Shown: in pieces, positions 9,890 to 26,270 of the stretch | Layout of the letters: each line of letters starts with the position of its first letter | How positions within the stretch are numbered: the stretch's first letter is position 1 | NCBI GenBank assembly: GCA_049999765.1 | Contig: JBNGIQ010009547.1 | Span: forward strand, 532,699-577,092 | Direction of reading: 5' to 3' | DNA length: 44,394 bases | Source: Phaeoceros laevis | Taxonomy: Eukaryota > Anthocerotophyta > Anthocerotopsida > Notothyladales | The notes under the pieces: model-generated | What the model saw: only the letters and a program-made list of their open reading frames with translations | Told to the model about the DNA's origin: nothing | Databases searched by the model: none | Program-made: the position numbers and the translations under genes

Positions 9890-11279
9890 TGGCATGGCTG
9901 ATGTTTCTTGAAAACGGTGTTGCTAAACACCACCCTTCCATGAGGTTTATCAGTTTCCCGCTTGCGCAAATTGTGTTGAACCTTAACTTGGTCGTGTGTC
10001 AGGGATTCGGCATTCTTTCTGTGTCATAGTTTGTTTTTCATGCCAGGTTGAGAGCGTCTTATCTTGTGAGGGATCCTGTGTTGTCAGTATACACCCAGGC
10101 CTCCTTAGGTTACCGTCAAGAGAAAGCCAGAGTAGGCTTTCATTGAACACCACGAATGATCTTCGGTTTCACAGGATTGAACATGTTGATCGTATAGCAC
10201 GAGGTCCCTGATTGTGTCTGTAACATGCTCTGACGCAACAGAATTTATGTTGATGCAGAAGCCCTGGGCAAAAGTGAGCAGGCAGGTTTGTTTTTTCCCA
10301 TGTGGCACTGCCACCATACTAGCTCTTGCATCTACGGATTGCCTACAGGAACACCTGTTGGGTAGCAGCTTTGGCCTTTGAATTGAGCAACAGCTGCGGA
10401 AAGAGAAAAGGACCTCCACTACTGACGTCTCTTACCATAGCATCTCCAACCTGTCTTCATCATGGTTTTCCCATTCAGACTGATGAGATATCTACCATCA
10501 CTTGGTGACAATTTGACGTGACGTTTCTTAGGATGACTTATCAGCAATTTAGAAAATCTCCTGCATATGTTGAGGGACGGAAGGGATTTGATTTTCTTAT
10601 GGGTGCAGTGGAGATGGTTGTACTCATCCATCCAACCATCTGCAAACTGCACTCATCTCATCCAAGCTTTGGGAATGTCTAGAAAAAATTTATACCGAAA
10701 TGTAATTTTTTTCTAGACATTCCCGAAGCTTTAAGGTACATTTTGACTCTGGCACCTACATTTTGTCAGCAGTTGTGAGACCGTTCATTGCTCCTGTAAT
10801 TCTCTCACAGAGCACCTCTGCAAGTCATACCTCCCAGAAACCCGTAACGACCGCACAGCAAGACATTGCAACCCATTTTAGTACGTGATTCAATCTATTT
10901 CAGGGTACGGAATATAAGAAATCTCTTTCCGGTTCGCACAGCCAACTCTCGGTTTGCCTGTCAAGCCTCCTCTGTCGACCTTTGCCTGGACGGTGTTCTT
11001 ATTCTCGCGTGAATTTGAATGTTAGGTGTCTGGTAGTTGAGAGTCTTGAGATTCCCAACTCGGGAGGATAGAGCCGGTACAGTCAGCTCCACTGATATGC
11101 TGAAACGCCGCCATGTAGGCTGCCAAAGTGGACATACTTGTGGCAGATAATGTGGCAGGATGGATTGCTTGTGCGACTGTGTGAGGCTCCTCCGTCTCGC
11201 AGCCTCTGCAGCGCCATGGCCTTCCAGGATTGACCATTTTCTTGCCGCGCCATCCCACTGCCGCTCCCTGTGAGCAGCC
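9890..11279. other. Intergenic region between H2A and PGM
   Basis: Holds the H2A 3' flank and the PGM promoter/leader. An AT-containing motif (gaatataagaaa, about 10909-10920) could be a TATA-like element, but it is far from the PGM ATG. A strong inverted repeat lies at 10664-10731 (separate entry). I see no convincing coding region. Confidence 0.4.
10664..10731. repeat. Inverted repeat / hairpin, arms about 27-28 bp
   Basis: Left arm 10664-10690 begins aagctttgggaatgtctag; right arm 10704-10731 ends ctagacattcccgaagctt. The arms are complementary except for one mismatch and a one-base length difference in the A/T run. The loop is 13 bases (about 10691-10703). It could be a small MITE remnant or a hairpin-forming transcript; nothing decides between these. 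Confidence 0.7.
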
Positions 11280-16424
<5,145 letters not shown>

Positions 16425-18245
16425 CTACCCGGGAACTCCCAGCATGCAATGCAAGCAAATGGCCAGAAAGACCGTCATCACAACCAGGGATCTTGCAGCT
16501 GCTATTCTTGCCAACCTGCCGCCTTGCTGCTCAAACTGCGCAATTACTCCACCAAGAGGGGAATTTCGAACTTCGAAAGCTAACGGTTGATCTCTGCTTC
16601 CCGAAGTACTTCCTGTATTACCAGTGAAAAGAGAGCGGCATAACCCAATCATGCCATCGACAAATGACCTGACCGCTTCGGCACTCATCGCCCCAGCAAC
16701 CTCCACAACAAGCTTCCTGTTGCTTGGCACAGCAAGCGTCCTGGACAACCCATCTATCCAGCTCTGTGTGGGCTTATGGGTACCCTGCCGCATCTCAGGC
16801 ACATGATGCCTCTGCACACGCGTGCTCTCCGAAGGATAGAACCTTTCCGAACCTACTTTGCTCCTCACTGCAATGGACGTACTGCCAATGCTGTCATCTG
16901 ATATCTCTGACCTCTTAGTATTTGATAACCCATGAAGGAAGGTATGTTTGTACGTGTCCAACTTGCTAGTCATACTCCTGTTGTCGAGCAGAAAGTTTTC
17001 GTCCAGGGGTTCCCTGTCGGAATCAAAAGGGCTTTGATCACTCTCCGACGGGCCTGACGAACCAACTGAGAAAACTTCATGAGACGTTCTGACCAACGTT
17101 TGTACTGCAGTGGAGCAGACTGAAGTAAGAATGTCCTTAACAGCCCCTCGGTGTTCATGCCTCGTCATTCCTGCTATTAAATCCTCGTACATGTTCACAT
17201 CTTTAGTTTTGTCCAAGTAGGCTGTCACAGCGGTGGCCACAAATGTCTCAATGCACTCTGCAATAAGCGGCCTTCCCTTGCTGCTGCAGGCAAAATCCAG
17301 AATACTATGTACAACTGGAGACCATGTGTCATTCAACTCTCCTTCCTCACCATCTGAAGTAGACTCCGGGGAGGTATCAAACCTGCAACTTGGAGAAAGG
17401 TGCGAAGGAGGTTGACTTGAACGGATCCTTGTCTTCTGATTAAACTCCAGGATGCTCATAACGAGGTTTCTGGTTGCACTGCCCACCACAGCAGACGCAA
17501 ATCCTGTACCAGCAGGGCTGAAGAGTTTCCCAAGCAGCCTTTCAGGCATCCGCTCATCCAATCTCTCCGATCCACTTGCTGTATTTTCCCTGGAAAACTG
17601 ACGCCTAGACTCCCAGTCACCTTTCTCATCTACCAGGTTTGTTTCCTGGACATCATCTGGGAGGAACTCCAAATCATGTACATGCTTCAGGTCCCCACCT
17701 ACTCTTCGCGAATCTACGAAATGAAGCTCTCGTATTCTCTGCAACTGAGACACTGTGTCTCCTACTCCACCCACACACCGCCTGAAAAGGTCACGTGCAT
17801 TAGAATGTGAATCAACTTTGCCAACCTCACGTTTTCTTCCTTTCAGACCATCGCTATACTGCAACGCAGTGGTAAGAATCCCTTGAGAAAGGGCAGCAGT
17901 GACGGTCATTAATGCTGCCCTGACATCGTCCGATCTTCCCAACTTTAACAGCTGTCGCAAACTCTGAGGCACATCGTCGTTGTCAGAAACAAGGAATGCG
18001 TGCAGATCAGCACACACCAGCCTCGAACAGCTACTCCCTTCTTCAGCAGCCTCAGCGATATTGGACAAGGCATTCATAAGGCTCTGCATCTGACGACATT
18101 TCCGGGCCACATAAGATGAATTGTACACGCGGTATGTCCCATAACCTCCCAGTGCCAATGCTGTACAGCCTATAAGAACGTTCCTCCTCCACCGCGGCTT
18201 CCAAAAAGCTCTCACTTCATGTCTCAACCTGACAAGGGAATCCAT
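16425..18245 (-). CDS. PHLOEM PROTEIN 2-LIKE A10-type membrane protein
   Basis: Intronless, 606 aa, ATG at 18245. The N-terminus carries a basic stretch then a membrane segment (VLIGCTALALGGYGTYRVY, about residues 23-41) followed by SSYVARKCRQMQSLMNAL. The pattern is typical of plant proteins annotated PHLOEM PROTEIN 2-LIKE A10, which despite the name show no clear lectin domain. Further family blocks are SLRQLLKLGRSDDVRAAL, SRVSEAL-like helices, FASAVVGSATRNLVMSIL, SSKGRPLIAECIETFVATAV and RTLAVPSNRKLVVEVAGAM. A second hydrophobic segment ends the protein (ARSLVVMTVFLAICLHCML). At 606 aa it is longer than the roughly 400-aa angiosperm members I know; the extra length is Ser/Asp-rich linker (residues about 130-300 and 400-470). 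The biochemical role of the family is not known to me. Confidence 0.75.
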   Translation of the reverse strand: MDSLVRLRHEVRAFWKPRWRRNVLIGCTALALGGYGTYRVYNSSYVARKCRQMQSLMNALSNIAEAAEEGSSCSRLVCADLHAFLVSDNDDVPQSLRQLLKLGRSDDVRAALMTVTAALSQGILTTALQYSDGLKGRKREVGKVDSHSNARDLFRRCVGGVGDTVSQLQRIRELHFVDSRRVGGDLKHVHDLEFLPDDVQETNLVDEKGDWESRRQFSRENTASGSERLDERMPERLLGKLFSPAGTGFASAVVGSATRNLVMSILEFNQKTRIRSSQPPSHLSPSCRFDTSPESTSDGEEGELNDTWSPVVHSILDFACSSKGRPLIAECIETFVATAVTAYLDKTKDVNMYEDLIAGMTRHEHRGAVKDILTSVCSTAVQTLVRTSHEVFSVGSSGPSESDQSPFDSDREPLDENFLLDNRSMTSKLDTYKHTFLHGLSNTKRSEISDDSIGSTSIAVRSKVGSERFYPSESTRVQRHHVPEMRQGTHKPTQSWIDGLSRTLAVPSNRKLVVEVAGAMSAEAVRSFVDGMIGLCRSLFTGNTGSTSGSRDQPLAFEVRNSPLGGVIAQFEQQGGRLARIAAARSLVVMTVFLAICLHCMLGVPG

Positions 18246-19604
18246 ATGCTCCTGCCGGCTTCAACCACTGCCAAGCTCCTCCTCTCCGCGCTTTGCAGTA
18301 TCCTTTACATCATGAGCGGTGAAGAATCTAGTCCTGGCTCGTCCAGACAACGCTAATCTGGCTGGTGCTACAGAGCAACCAACCTGCAAGAGGGGGAGCA
18401 AGGTCATGAACTAGATAGTAGTAACCACACCCAAAACCCTAGAACTGGCACTCCACTGTATGCTTTGGTGCCACTAGGACTACATGCTTCGACGACATCA
18501 GCATGAGGATGCAAGCAGCTTCTTGTTAAAGCGCCCCACCCCAACTGCCTGGAGTGGAAGGCAAGGAGCTGGAAGGTGACAGTGGTGTGGCATCACCGGC
18601 CTGCACCGAATTGAATACACGTGACGATAGCCACGCAGCGGGCGGAGGTTTCGATCTCAGGAGCGGCCGAGTCAAGTGGAGCCCAAGAGGTTGAAAGTTG
18701 CAACAAAAGAATCGGCTCGACAAGCCGGAAGTCGCTCCTTCAAACAAGGCAGAAGTAACTATTTTCAATTCTTGGAAGGAAAGGAATAGTCTAGATTCAA
18801 TAGAAGGAAACTTAAGGGCCATAAAAATAGAAAATTTGGAAAAGGAAACACTGGCTGGTCACCGGTCACGAGATCGTCACGCTGTCAAGATATCAGAAGT
18901 TCCTCCAACAAGACGTCTTGTGTTGCTTGTTGTGGAAGGACCTGTCCGCTTTGTCTTGCAAATCTGGCTGTGCAGCATTTGTAGTGGGCATGTGCGGTTG
19001 AAGAGCTTCAAGCTTTAAAGGCCACTGAGGAAGCTCGTTCAGAGGTATCGGCTTGTGTCTCGATCGGCTTCGTTTCCTAAAGCAGGGACACTCAACTGGT
19101 AGACATCCCTTTTACGTAACATCACGAGCAAGTACAGCTCAAGTGCAAATAGCAACCATGGGGTTGCGCACCCACCTCTCTCTCCCCCTTAATGCAAAGC
19201 AAGTCGTCAACAAGCGAGAACGTTGTTGTCTGATTGTCTGAAGACAAGCTTATTACAGATGGCTGCCTCATATGCTCAGTAACCCAGATTCAGTGAGAGA
19301 CAGAGAGCCATAAAAGCATCAACCACCCCCTCCAGCTTGGGGATTAGTTTAAGGGAAACGCTTTCCCGTTTTCCTACATTAGTCAACCAGGCCAGGCCAG
19401 GCTAGTTACCTGCAGTGCCTGCACCCTTCGTCGATAAGTAAACCGGGATCCATAACCCGTGTCCCTGCACTGTAATTAAGTTTGCTCTATCACTGGCCAT
19501 CGTCAGCAGAGGCTGGTGAGGAGGCTTGCTTCGCGGGGAGGAAGGTTTCCCGCATCCTGATGGAGCAGGTCACCTACCTCCGCTGAAAGCACCGAGCAGC
19601 CATC
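18246..19604. other. Intergenic, head-to-head promoter region
   Basis: Separates the divergent genes at 18245 (minus) and 19605 (plus). A possible acceptor (ctcttgcag on the minus strand, about 18386-18394) suggests a 5' UTR intron for the minus-strand gene. A GC-rich Ser/Thr-like open frame in this stretch has no recognisable protein. No repeats stand out. Confidence 0.4.
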
Positions 19605-20914
19605 ATGGCCAGGTCGCAGGAGCCTAGTACAGCCCCTGCGGCAGAGGAGTGGTACCCGCTAACCCTCGGGGCCTCCGTCTCTAATCCCGATGCTCCCCGC
19701 TATTATTCCTTGCGATGTAGGCATCCTGCTCCTGCCCTTTTTTGTGTTGAGCTCTGTGTCTGTTTGTTCTGTTTTTCGAGAAGATTTGCATGAAGTGGTT
19801 GCTGTCAGTGTTGCGTGTTCGTTGAATTTGAGGTTCTGTGACTTTGGCAGATGAATTCAAACCAGCCTCCATAGACACCAGCCGGCCAGGGTCGCTGATT
19901 AAGAATGCCGAGAACAAGGTTACGCTGGAATTTCACAACAATCAAGCTGGCAAGCCTAAAGTTGCCTTCCAAGGCAACAGCGAGGACTGCAAGGACATTG
20001 ATGGAGTGATGTTCTTTGACGGCAAGAACTTTCGATTAGAACGTCTGCATCGTGCTATCAAGAGCTTGAGGCACATGAGGCAGCCCGGTGAATCGGGTGC
20101 TGCAGCAGCTGCTGCAGCAGCCTCTGCTTCCGCAGCTAACTCAGCTGGTTTACCCGAAAGGGGCGTGGAGAAGATTAGTTTAGCCAATGGGCCGCCCGCT
20201 TCAGAACCGAGGCCTTCTTCAACCGAATTGCGATCGTCGCCTCCCCAGGTTTCTGCGAAGGAAGAGACAAAGAAGAAGAGTGGTAAAGGCACTGAGGCTC
20301 CGGCAAAAAAAGGTGAGTTGCTCGGTTCTTTCACTGGAGAGTCATTACCGGCTTCAGTACAAATGCACGCTGACATGGAATTACGTCTGTTCGTTGCAGA
20401 AGCAAAGAAGAAAGGGACCAAGCGAAATCTGGAGGTTAAGGGAAAGGGTGGGGCTGCGGCTTCAGCTTCTACTCCTTCCTCAGCACCTTTGCCTCTGTCT
20501 ACCAGTGCCTCAGCTGCTTCACCTGTAAAAGAGAAGGAGGAAATTGAAACTTGCCCTACACATGTGGACATCGATGATGAGCCTGAGGACAATGCAAAGA
20601 GGTCGAAGCCCACTCTAGAGCCAACTGAACCAATTGATGTCGTTGATATAGAGGAAGTGGTTGAGGAGATTGTAGAGCATGAGAGTGACTATGAGATCGA
20701 AGATGTCGAAGTCAGTGAGGAGGAGGAGGGGGATGACAAGTCCAGCAGAGACCCTGCTGCAAGTTTAGGAGGTCAGGTGAAGGCCAGTTCAGCAGAACAT
20801 CAACACAGCTCAGGAGGGAGCAGCAGCAGCAGTGGTAGCAGTGAAAGTGGAAGTAGTAGCGAAAGTGGGAGTGATGACGAGGATGACTCTGCGAGCTCAG
20901 GTGACGATATTTAA
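19605..20914 (+). CDS. EAF: ELL-associated factor (EAF) family transcription elongation protein
   Basis: Exons 19605-19716, 19851-20312 and 20400-20914 give 362 aa. The conserved N-terminal EAF domain reads EEWYPLTLGASV, then across the first junction YYSLRYEFKPASIDTSRPGS, VTLEFHNNQAGKPKVAFQG, GVMFFDGKNFRLERLHRAIK. The C-terminal half is low-complexity: Ala-rich, Lys-rich, then a long acidic run (IEEVVEEIVEHESDYEIEDV) and an SSGS/ESGSDDED tail, a typical transactivation-like end. EAF partners ELL and stimulates RNA polymerase II elongation in animals; a plant homologue exists. The second intron (20313-20399) is 87 nt, a multiple of three, free of stops, with strong GTGAGT and GCAG ends, so it could be retained to add 29 residues. 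Confidence 0.9.
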
Positions 20915-21807
20915 TACAGGGCCTTCGACTGGAAAAGGATTGTGCCTTGCGGCATACAGTCACTACCAGCTGCAATGCGCTTTGACAGGTTAGCACTCGT
21001 TACAGACTACTCTTCCCACTGCTGGTGAAGCACGTTGTTTCTGTTGCACAAAAAACCTTTGCAAGCCAGGCTGTGAAAGGCATCCAGCTAGTCCATCGGT
21101 TGGCATACTGTTTGGTTTGGTGACACTACCTAACGTGGTTCAGGATACTTCATGCTGGGTTACTGGCTTAGTTGATGCACAGGAGTTTTGTTTTCTGTCG
21201 TCTTGTTTACTGAGTTCTAGGCTTTTGCAGGTATATCTTGTGTACTTGTCTCACAAGACTTTGCATGACCAGCTTATGTTCGCCTATGGCGTCAGCAGGT
21301 AGTTTTCCACCAGCAAATACCTGCCGTTAGCTGCCCAGGTACATCTCCACAGTTGTCTGGAGATTAGCGGGACGACGATGCTACTATCCAATTAGATACC
21401 CGCATGTTGGATGCATGTTAGAAAAATATGCCCTCACACATCAGCGGGTGTGTGGTAACCGCAGTGTGGTTACGTGCGGTGTTTGCCGAAGTGGTGGTAC
21501 CGTCCGAGAGCGTCTTGGCAACCGAGGAGGTTTATCACCGGGATGAAACATTCTACTATTAGTCAGACAACTTCCCAGACCATTTGTTACCAATCTGTTT
21601 CTCTGAAGTAAACACAATAGACCACTCGATGCTTTGCTCTCAACGAGACTTGTGCCTAAAAACACAGCCTAGCTCGGCAACAACAGCCGGTAGTCCCCCT
21701 CTCTATCAAATAAAGGGCCCTCCACATCATGTTGAGGACTAGCGGAGGACCCGAGGTACATTCTGGTCACCTGATTGTGGTTGAACGGCAAATAAAAGAA
21801 AAAAACT
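20915..21807. other. Convergent 3' intergenic region
   Basis: Lies between the EAF stop (plus) and the GDT1 stop (minus). Probably 3' UTRs; an AAATAAAAG signal near 21790 fits the minus-strand gene only weakly. No coding region seen. Confidence 0.45.
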
Positions 21808-24265
21808 CTACAATGGAGGATAAATGTAAGAGGTGAAGGCGAAAATTAGAAACAATAGACCGCCGATGGTGGCAACAGTCCGCTGAGAAATTTTGAGTGC
21901 CACCAGGCGTCCACCAACAACTGCGAGTGATGTACATACGGTGTGGCCTAATGTCGCGCCAATTGTGACCCCGATGGCGTTTTTGTGAGCGGCAAGCTGC
22001 AAATTGACAAGTTATTAGTGAGAAAGGCATACAACAACTTCGAAACTTGAGAAAGACAAGTACACGAATTAGACACTACGTACAGCAATGGTAGCTATCT
22101 GACTTCTGTCTCCCCACTCCGCCAAGAATGTAAGGATGAAGGACTGCAAGTGATGGCCAATATATGAGAAACAACCTTGAGGCACGATGAAAGTTGCGTG
22201 AACAACAAAAATTTGCCTACCTCCAGAAAGATAGGAGTACAGAACCGAGAAAAGAAACGACGACTGAAGGACTTCTTCTGTGTGCCTCCCTCAAGCTTCT
22301 CTTCCACCTGCACCGACCACAAAATAGTTATTCTAGCCCACCAGATCTGCTGAGAACCTTAAGCTGTTATGCTTCTCGATGCCCTGAATCAAATAGAAGC
22401 CTTGGAATAGCCTATTACACTAGCGCACATACAGGCACTACTAACCTCTTCTAATTCCTTTTGTGGTGTGTCATTTGGGTCTGCACGCCATGCTATGTAC
22501 AGTAAACGCAGTCCGAAGAAAGTGTACAGAACTGCACGCAGTGCAATTGTCAAGTCTAGGCACATTGTGCGCCGCAATGAGACAAACGATTAGCCTGCTA
22601 AGTTGTCCTTGCGCTCTTCCTACTAGAAGACTAATTACCACAAAGCAGGGGCAAAAGCAACTCTCAATTAAACATCTCCATGCCCACCTGTTGCAGCTTG
22701 ATTCGTGGCCTTGGCTGAGATGAGATTAGGCACAATCCTTCCAAGTGCAGTTGACAGTATCTGCAAAGAGGAAATCAGTATATTGCCGCAGAAAGTTCAC
22801 AACTCTGCCAATCGCTCATGAGACTCAGCACGGACTGGGAACATGCTGGGAAGGTCAACAGAAGCAGCACATACCGTCATTATAAAGAGGGCACTCAGTG
22901 CTCCTGATAGTACAATTCCTCGGGGATGCCGCATTGCCATCAATGCAGCTATAATAAATGTCTCATCGCCAATCTGACAACAAACCATAGGTTACCGACT
23001 TGATGTCTACCAAGGTGTTGTGCTAAGGCTCTTTTTGTCCAAAAATAAATGTGAACCAACAACGGCCCAAGATGTCCTACAATGCTAATTTGACGCTGAA
23101 CACTTTCCGACACCACGTTCAACAAGCCTTTGTACCTGGTGTATATAAATAAAAGGTTAACCTATCGGAGGAGAAGGTACCTCACTGACGAGAATCATGG
23201 ATAAACTGGTTATGAAGGCATCAAAAAGACCACTCCCAGATGCCGCTAGTTCGCCATTCACACTGGCTTGTACTTTCTGGTGACTCGTGAACGCATCTGA
23301 TACATGCTGCTGCAAATTTACAAGAAGTTTAGAGTGTTAAAATACTGCACTCCTTTCTAAAGACTACACTTCTCTGCTCTAAACGACACAATCAACGAGT
23401 AAGCAGGAAAAGCACCAAAACCCTTGGCGGGCATGTCCACGCAAGGTCAAGACAGAAAAAAATTCTCGCATCAATTACAGAGCCAAACGTGAGGTTCTAC
23501 TTTGGAGCGGCGCCAAACAGTGGACTTGCTGGCAGATGTGTTTCCTGATACCTCTGCACCTCCGTCATTCACCTTACCATTAAACACCCCCACAATTCGT
23601 ACTCAGTCTCAGTCCCCTTCTCAAACGTAACATCAGCAGAATAATGCATCAGCATAAGAAGTGAAACTGTGGAATGACGAGCCCAGCTGTATGCTTCATG
23701 CCACCGAACGAACTGGAGAATGGGATTGAACCACAAAAGATTTGTCTCCACATGGAAGGGAAAGGGGGAACATTCCACATGTTTTTCGCAAAAATCACGG
23801 ATAAACCGTGAAGCCCTATAAGTGGGCATAGGGATACACACTCGACATACAACTACAAAATTGCAGAGCATAGCCACTGGCATCGGACAGAAAAACCCTA
23901 CCAGACTATCAACCCGGTACGAATCTTCCAATCCAACATCGGCCAAGATGAGCCAAGGAGTCAAATTTCAAGTGACAACCGAACAGAAAGAGTCCAAGAT
24001 CCAATTCATCGCTCATCCGAACAGCTCGGCAGGAAGAAACAGGAATCTACCATCTCAGACCCATTTCACAGCCACATCCAGAGCTGTAACAATTCCTCAC
24101 TCCCTCCAAGCCTGACCCCTAGATCTGGTGCCCTGCAGCTGGACAAGCGGGAAGCCATCTGATACACACACTGACCTGGTAGGCATCAGCAGAAGGCAGA
24201 AGCACCAACGCGAACAGAGGCAGCAGAATGCCGAGGCGCAGGGACTGTCCACGGAGGGTGGCCAT
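21808..24265 (-). CDS. GDT1-like (UPF0016/TMEM165) Mn2+/Ca2+ transporter of the secretory pathway
   Basis: Eight exons on the minus strand: 24265-24176, 23309-23181, 22973-22875, 22760-22688, 22531-22446, 22307-22221, 22143-22084, 21996-21808; all in phase, 270 aa. Exon 1 encodes a signal peptide (MATLRGQSLRLGILLPLFAL). The two hallmark motifs are present: SEIGDETF (acidic residues E73, D76) and LAEWGDRSQ (E197, D200), each beginning a half of the duplicated three-helix domain. Between them is RRFFSRFCTPIFLE. The C-terminus ends SYIYPPL. Members move Mn2+ and Ca2+ into the Golgi or related compartments in exchange for H+, supporting glycosyltransferases. The signal peptide points to the secretory pathway rather than the chloroplast subgroup. 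The exon 2 acceptor is a CAGCAG tandem, so one Gln may be alternatively included. Confidence 0.93.
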
Positions 24266-26270
24266 GGGAGCTAAGGCCTTACGCTCCCTGGCAGTCTCCG
24301 CCGTAGACCCAGCTTCACAGCGAGAGGAAGCAAAAAGTTTCCCACTTGCCCCTCCCGTTTCCTGCGGCGGTTACGCGAAAGTTGCCAGAGAATCAATTAT
24401 CTCATTGGCCCTCAATCTTGTTCAGCTGATCCAGCGCAAAGCGTCAAATCGTACATAGCCCCTCATTAAGTTTCAACTATGGTGGACATACCTCTAGTGA
24501 CCTAGACTTTTGATCTTGTGGCTCTTGCACCCTGCAGGTTTCGTCGGTGAGTCCCATGCATCCCTCCTGTTGTGAGGCGCTGGTAGTAAGATTGGGCAGA
24601 AACTGCAGCCGGGCTTTTGCAGGTAGTGAACTTCGTCCGACAGCCAGCGGGTTGGTTGCAGCAATTTAATGGGTGTGTCAAGACTTGATTGCAGGTGCTT
24701 GTCTGCAGTGTGCAGCTGGCGTGAAGTAGAGCCCCCTTCCCTGTTCAAGGAGTTCGAGCAAAGCGGTGGAGCTGCAGGATTGTGTCGGAGTTGGAGAGTG
24801 ATGGCCAGGCTGCCAGAGCAAGCGAATGTGGCATGCTACGTTTTCTCATCCGCGTTTAGGGTTTTGCCGCGTATGCATCTTCACAAAGAGAATGGAAAAA
24901 GGTGACAACGTTTCAAGCAAGGCATACCATTGGAGGTGCAGCCATGAGAACAACAAGACGAGGTGATTCACAAACCAGGTGAGATATGTTTGATCCAAGA
25001 TGCCAGGTGCGCTAGCAAAACTGTAAATACATGAGGACTCTTATCTGCTAAGAATGAAGCGCCAGTATGGTTTGGAAGCCATGTTGCCAAGCCTCTTCAG
25101 CCATGTTCCCTAAGCCGAATGGGAACATCCTGCTAGCAAAACTCCGTTTACCATCTCTCCACGCCAGAATGTGCTTCTCATGATTGGTCAGTTTGCGAAC
25201 CTGACAGGGATGCACATGGTTGTGATAGCGAACCATGTCTTGTCTTCGCTATGAGCGTGGTTCATCCGAAATCCGAAGCATGGTGACGAAAGGAAAGAGC
25301 GTGTGTTGCCTCCGATGCGAAAGTAGCTTGACGGGTTGTCAGCTAGTCTACCTGTCTACATGTGGGACCAGTTGCTGCCTAAAAGGTGGAAAACACCGGA
25401 TTTTGCAACAAGTTGCCCTTTTTGAAAACAATGCCGGAAGTAGCGGTTGGCCAAGTGCGCCTTCCGTCTCCTTTCTGTCTCGGTCGCCGACTCTCGGAGC
25501 GGCTGCATGAGTTTCGTTGGTCACATGACATGAGCCAGCCTAGCTATGGCGGTACAAGCATACGCTTGAATGCAACCTCTCTCCTTCTCTTTCTCTCTCT
25601 CTGTTCTCTCTCCCGCGCCCGCAGCCGTCTTCTGCTGTCTTGGCCATCCTCCGCCATAGCCAGAGAGCGACCTAGCAGCGCCACCTTGCACGGATTTGAA
25701 GCAGCCATCCTGCCAGCCTGCCAGCTACCAGTGTGATCAATGCCCGAGTGCACCAGCAGCACAGGAGTGCTGCTGAGCCATGGTAGGCAGCCCGTCCGCT
25801 GTCTCTAGGGTGTGTAGGATTGGGATGTGCTTTCGCCGCCTGGCTGCTCGGCCGCCTCGATTTGCCCTTGCAGAACTGTCTTGCCAGCGGAGCTGCTGCT
25901 GTGCTCGGGCGTTGTGCCGCCGAAAGATTCTTTGATGTGGACATTTGCCTTTTTTGAGTCGGTGCAGTGGACTTGAGGCCGCAGGCTGTTGCGCATCGTG
26001 GCAGACTGCTGCTGCGTTTGGGGAGAGCCGGTAAGCATGATCGGGCTTTCATAACCTTGTCTTGCTGTGTGTTCAGTAGAAGAGTCTTACCGCATTTGTT
26101 GGAGTATGATCTGTAAGTAGGTGCATCCCGCTTGTCAAGGCCAGATCTTGAGCAATGCAGCCTCGGGTGTTCATCGGATGTCATGGCTCACCTGCTGTCT
26201 TCCCTTACTGGACGCTGCAGATACCTCTTGGATTTAATCTGCAACTTGTGCTTCTTCGCGGAGGAAAGAA
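24266..26270. other. Intergenic, head-to-head promoter region with CT-rich tract
   Basis: Separates GDT1 (ATG 24265, minus) and the xylosyltransferase (ATG 26271, plus). A CT tract (about 25577-25614, ctctctccttctctttctct...) resembles the pyrimidine-rich 5' UTR/core promoter elements common in plants and probably lies in the xylosyltransferase leader. No convincing coding region; several short frames have no family resemblance. Confidence 0.45.

Noticed and set aside
19942-20613. Antisense open frame of 223 codons opposite EAF
   Set aside because: Low-complexity Ser/Ala translation arising from the complement of the EAF coding exon.
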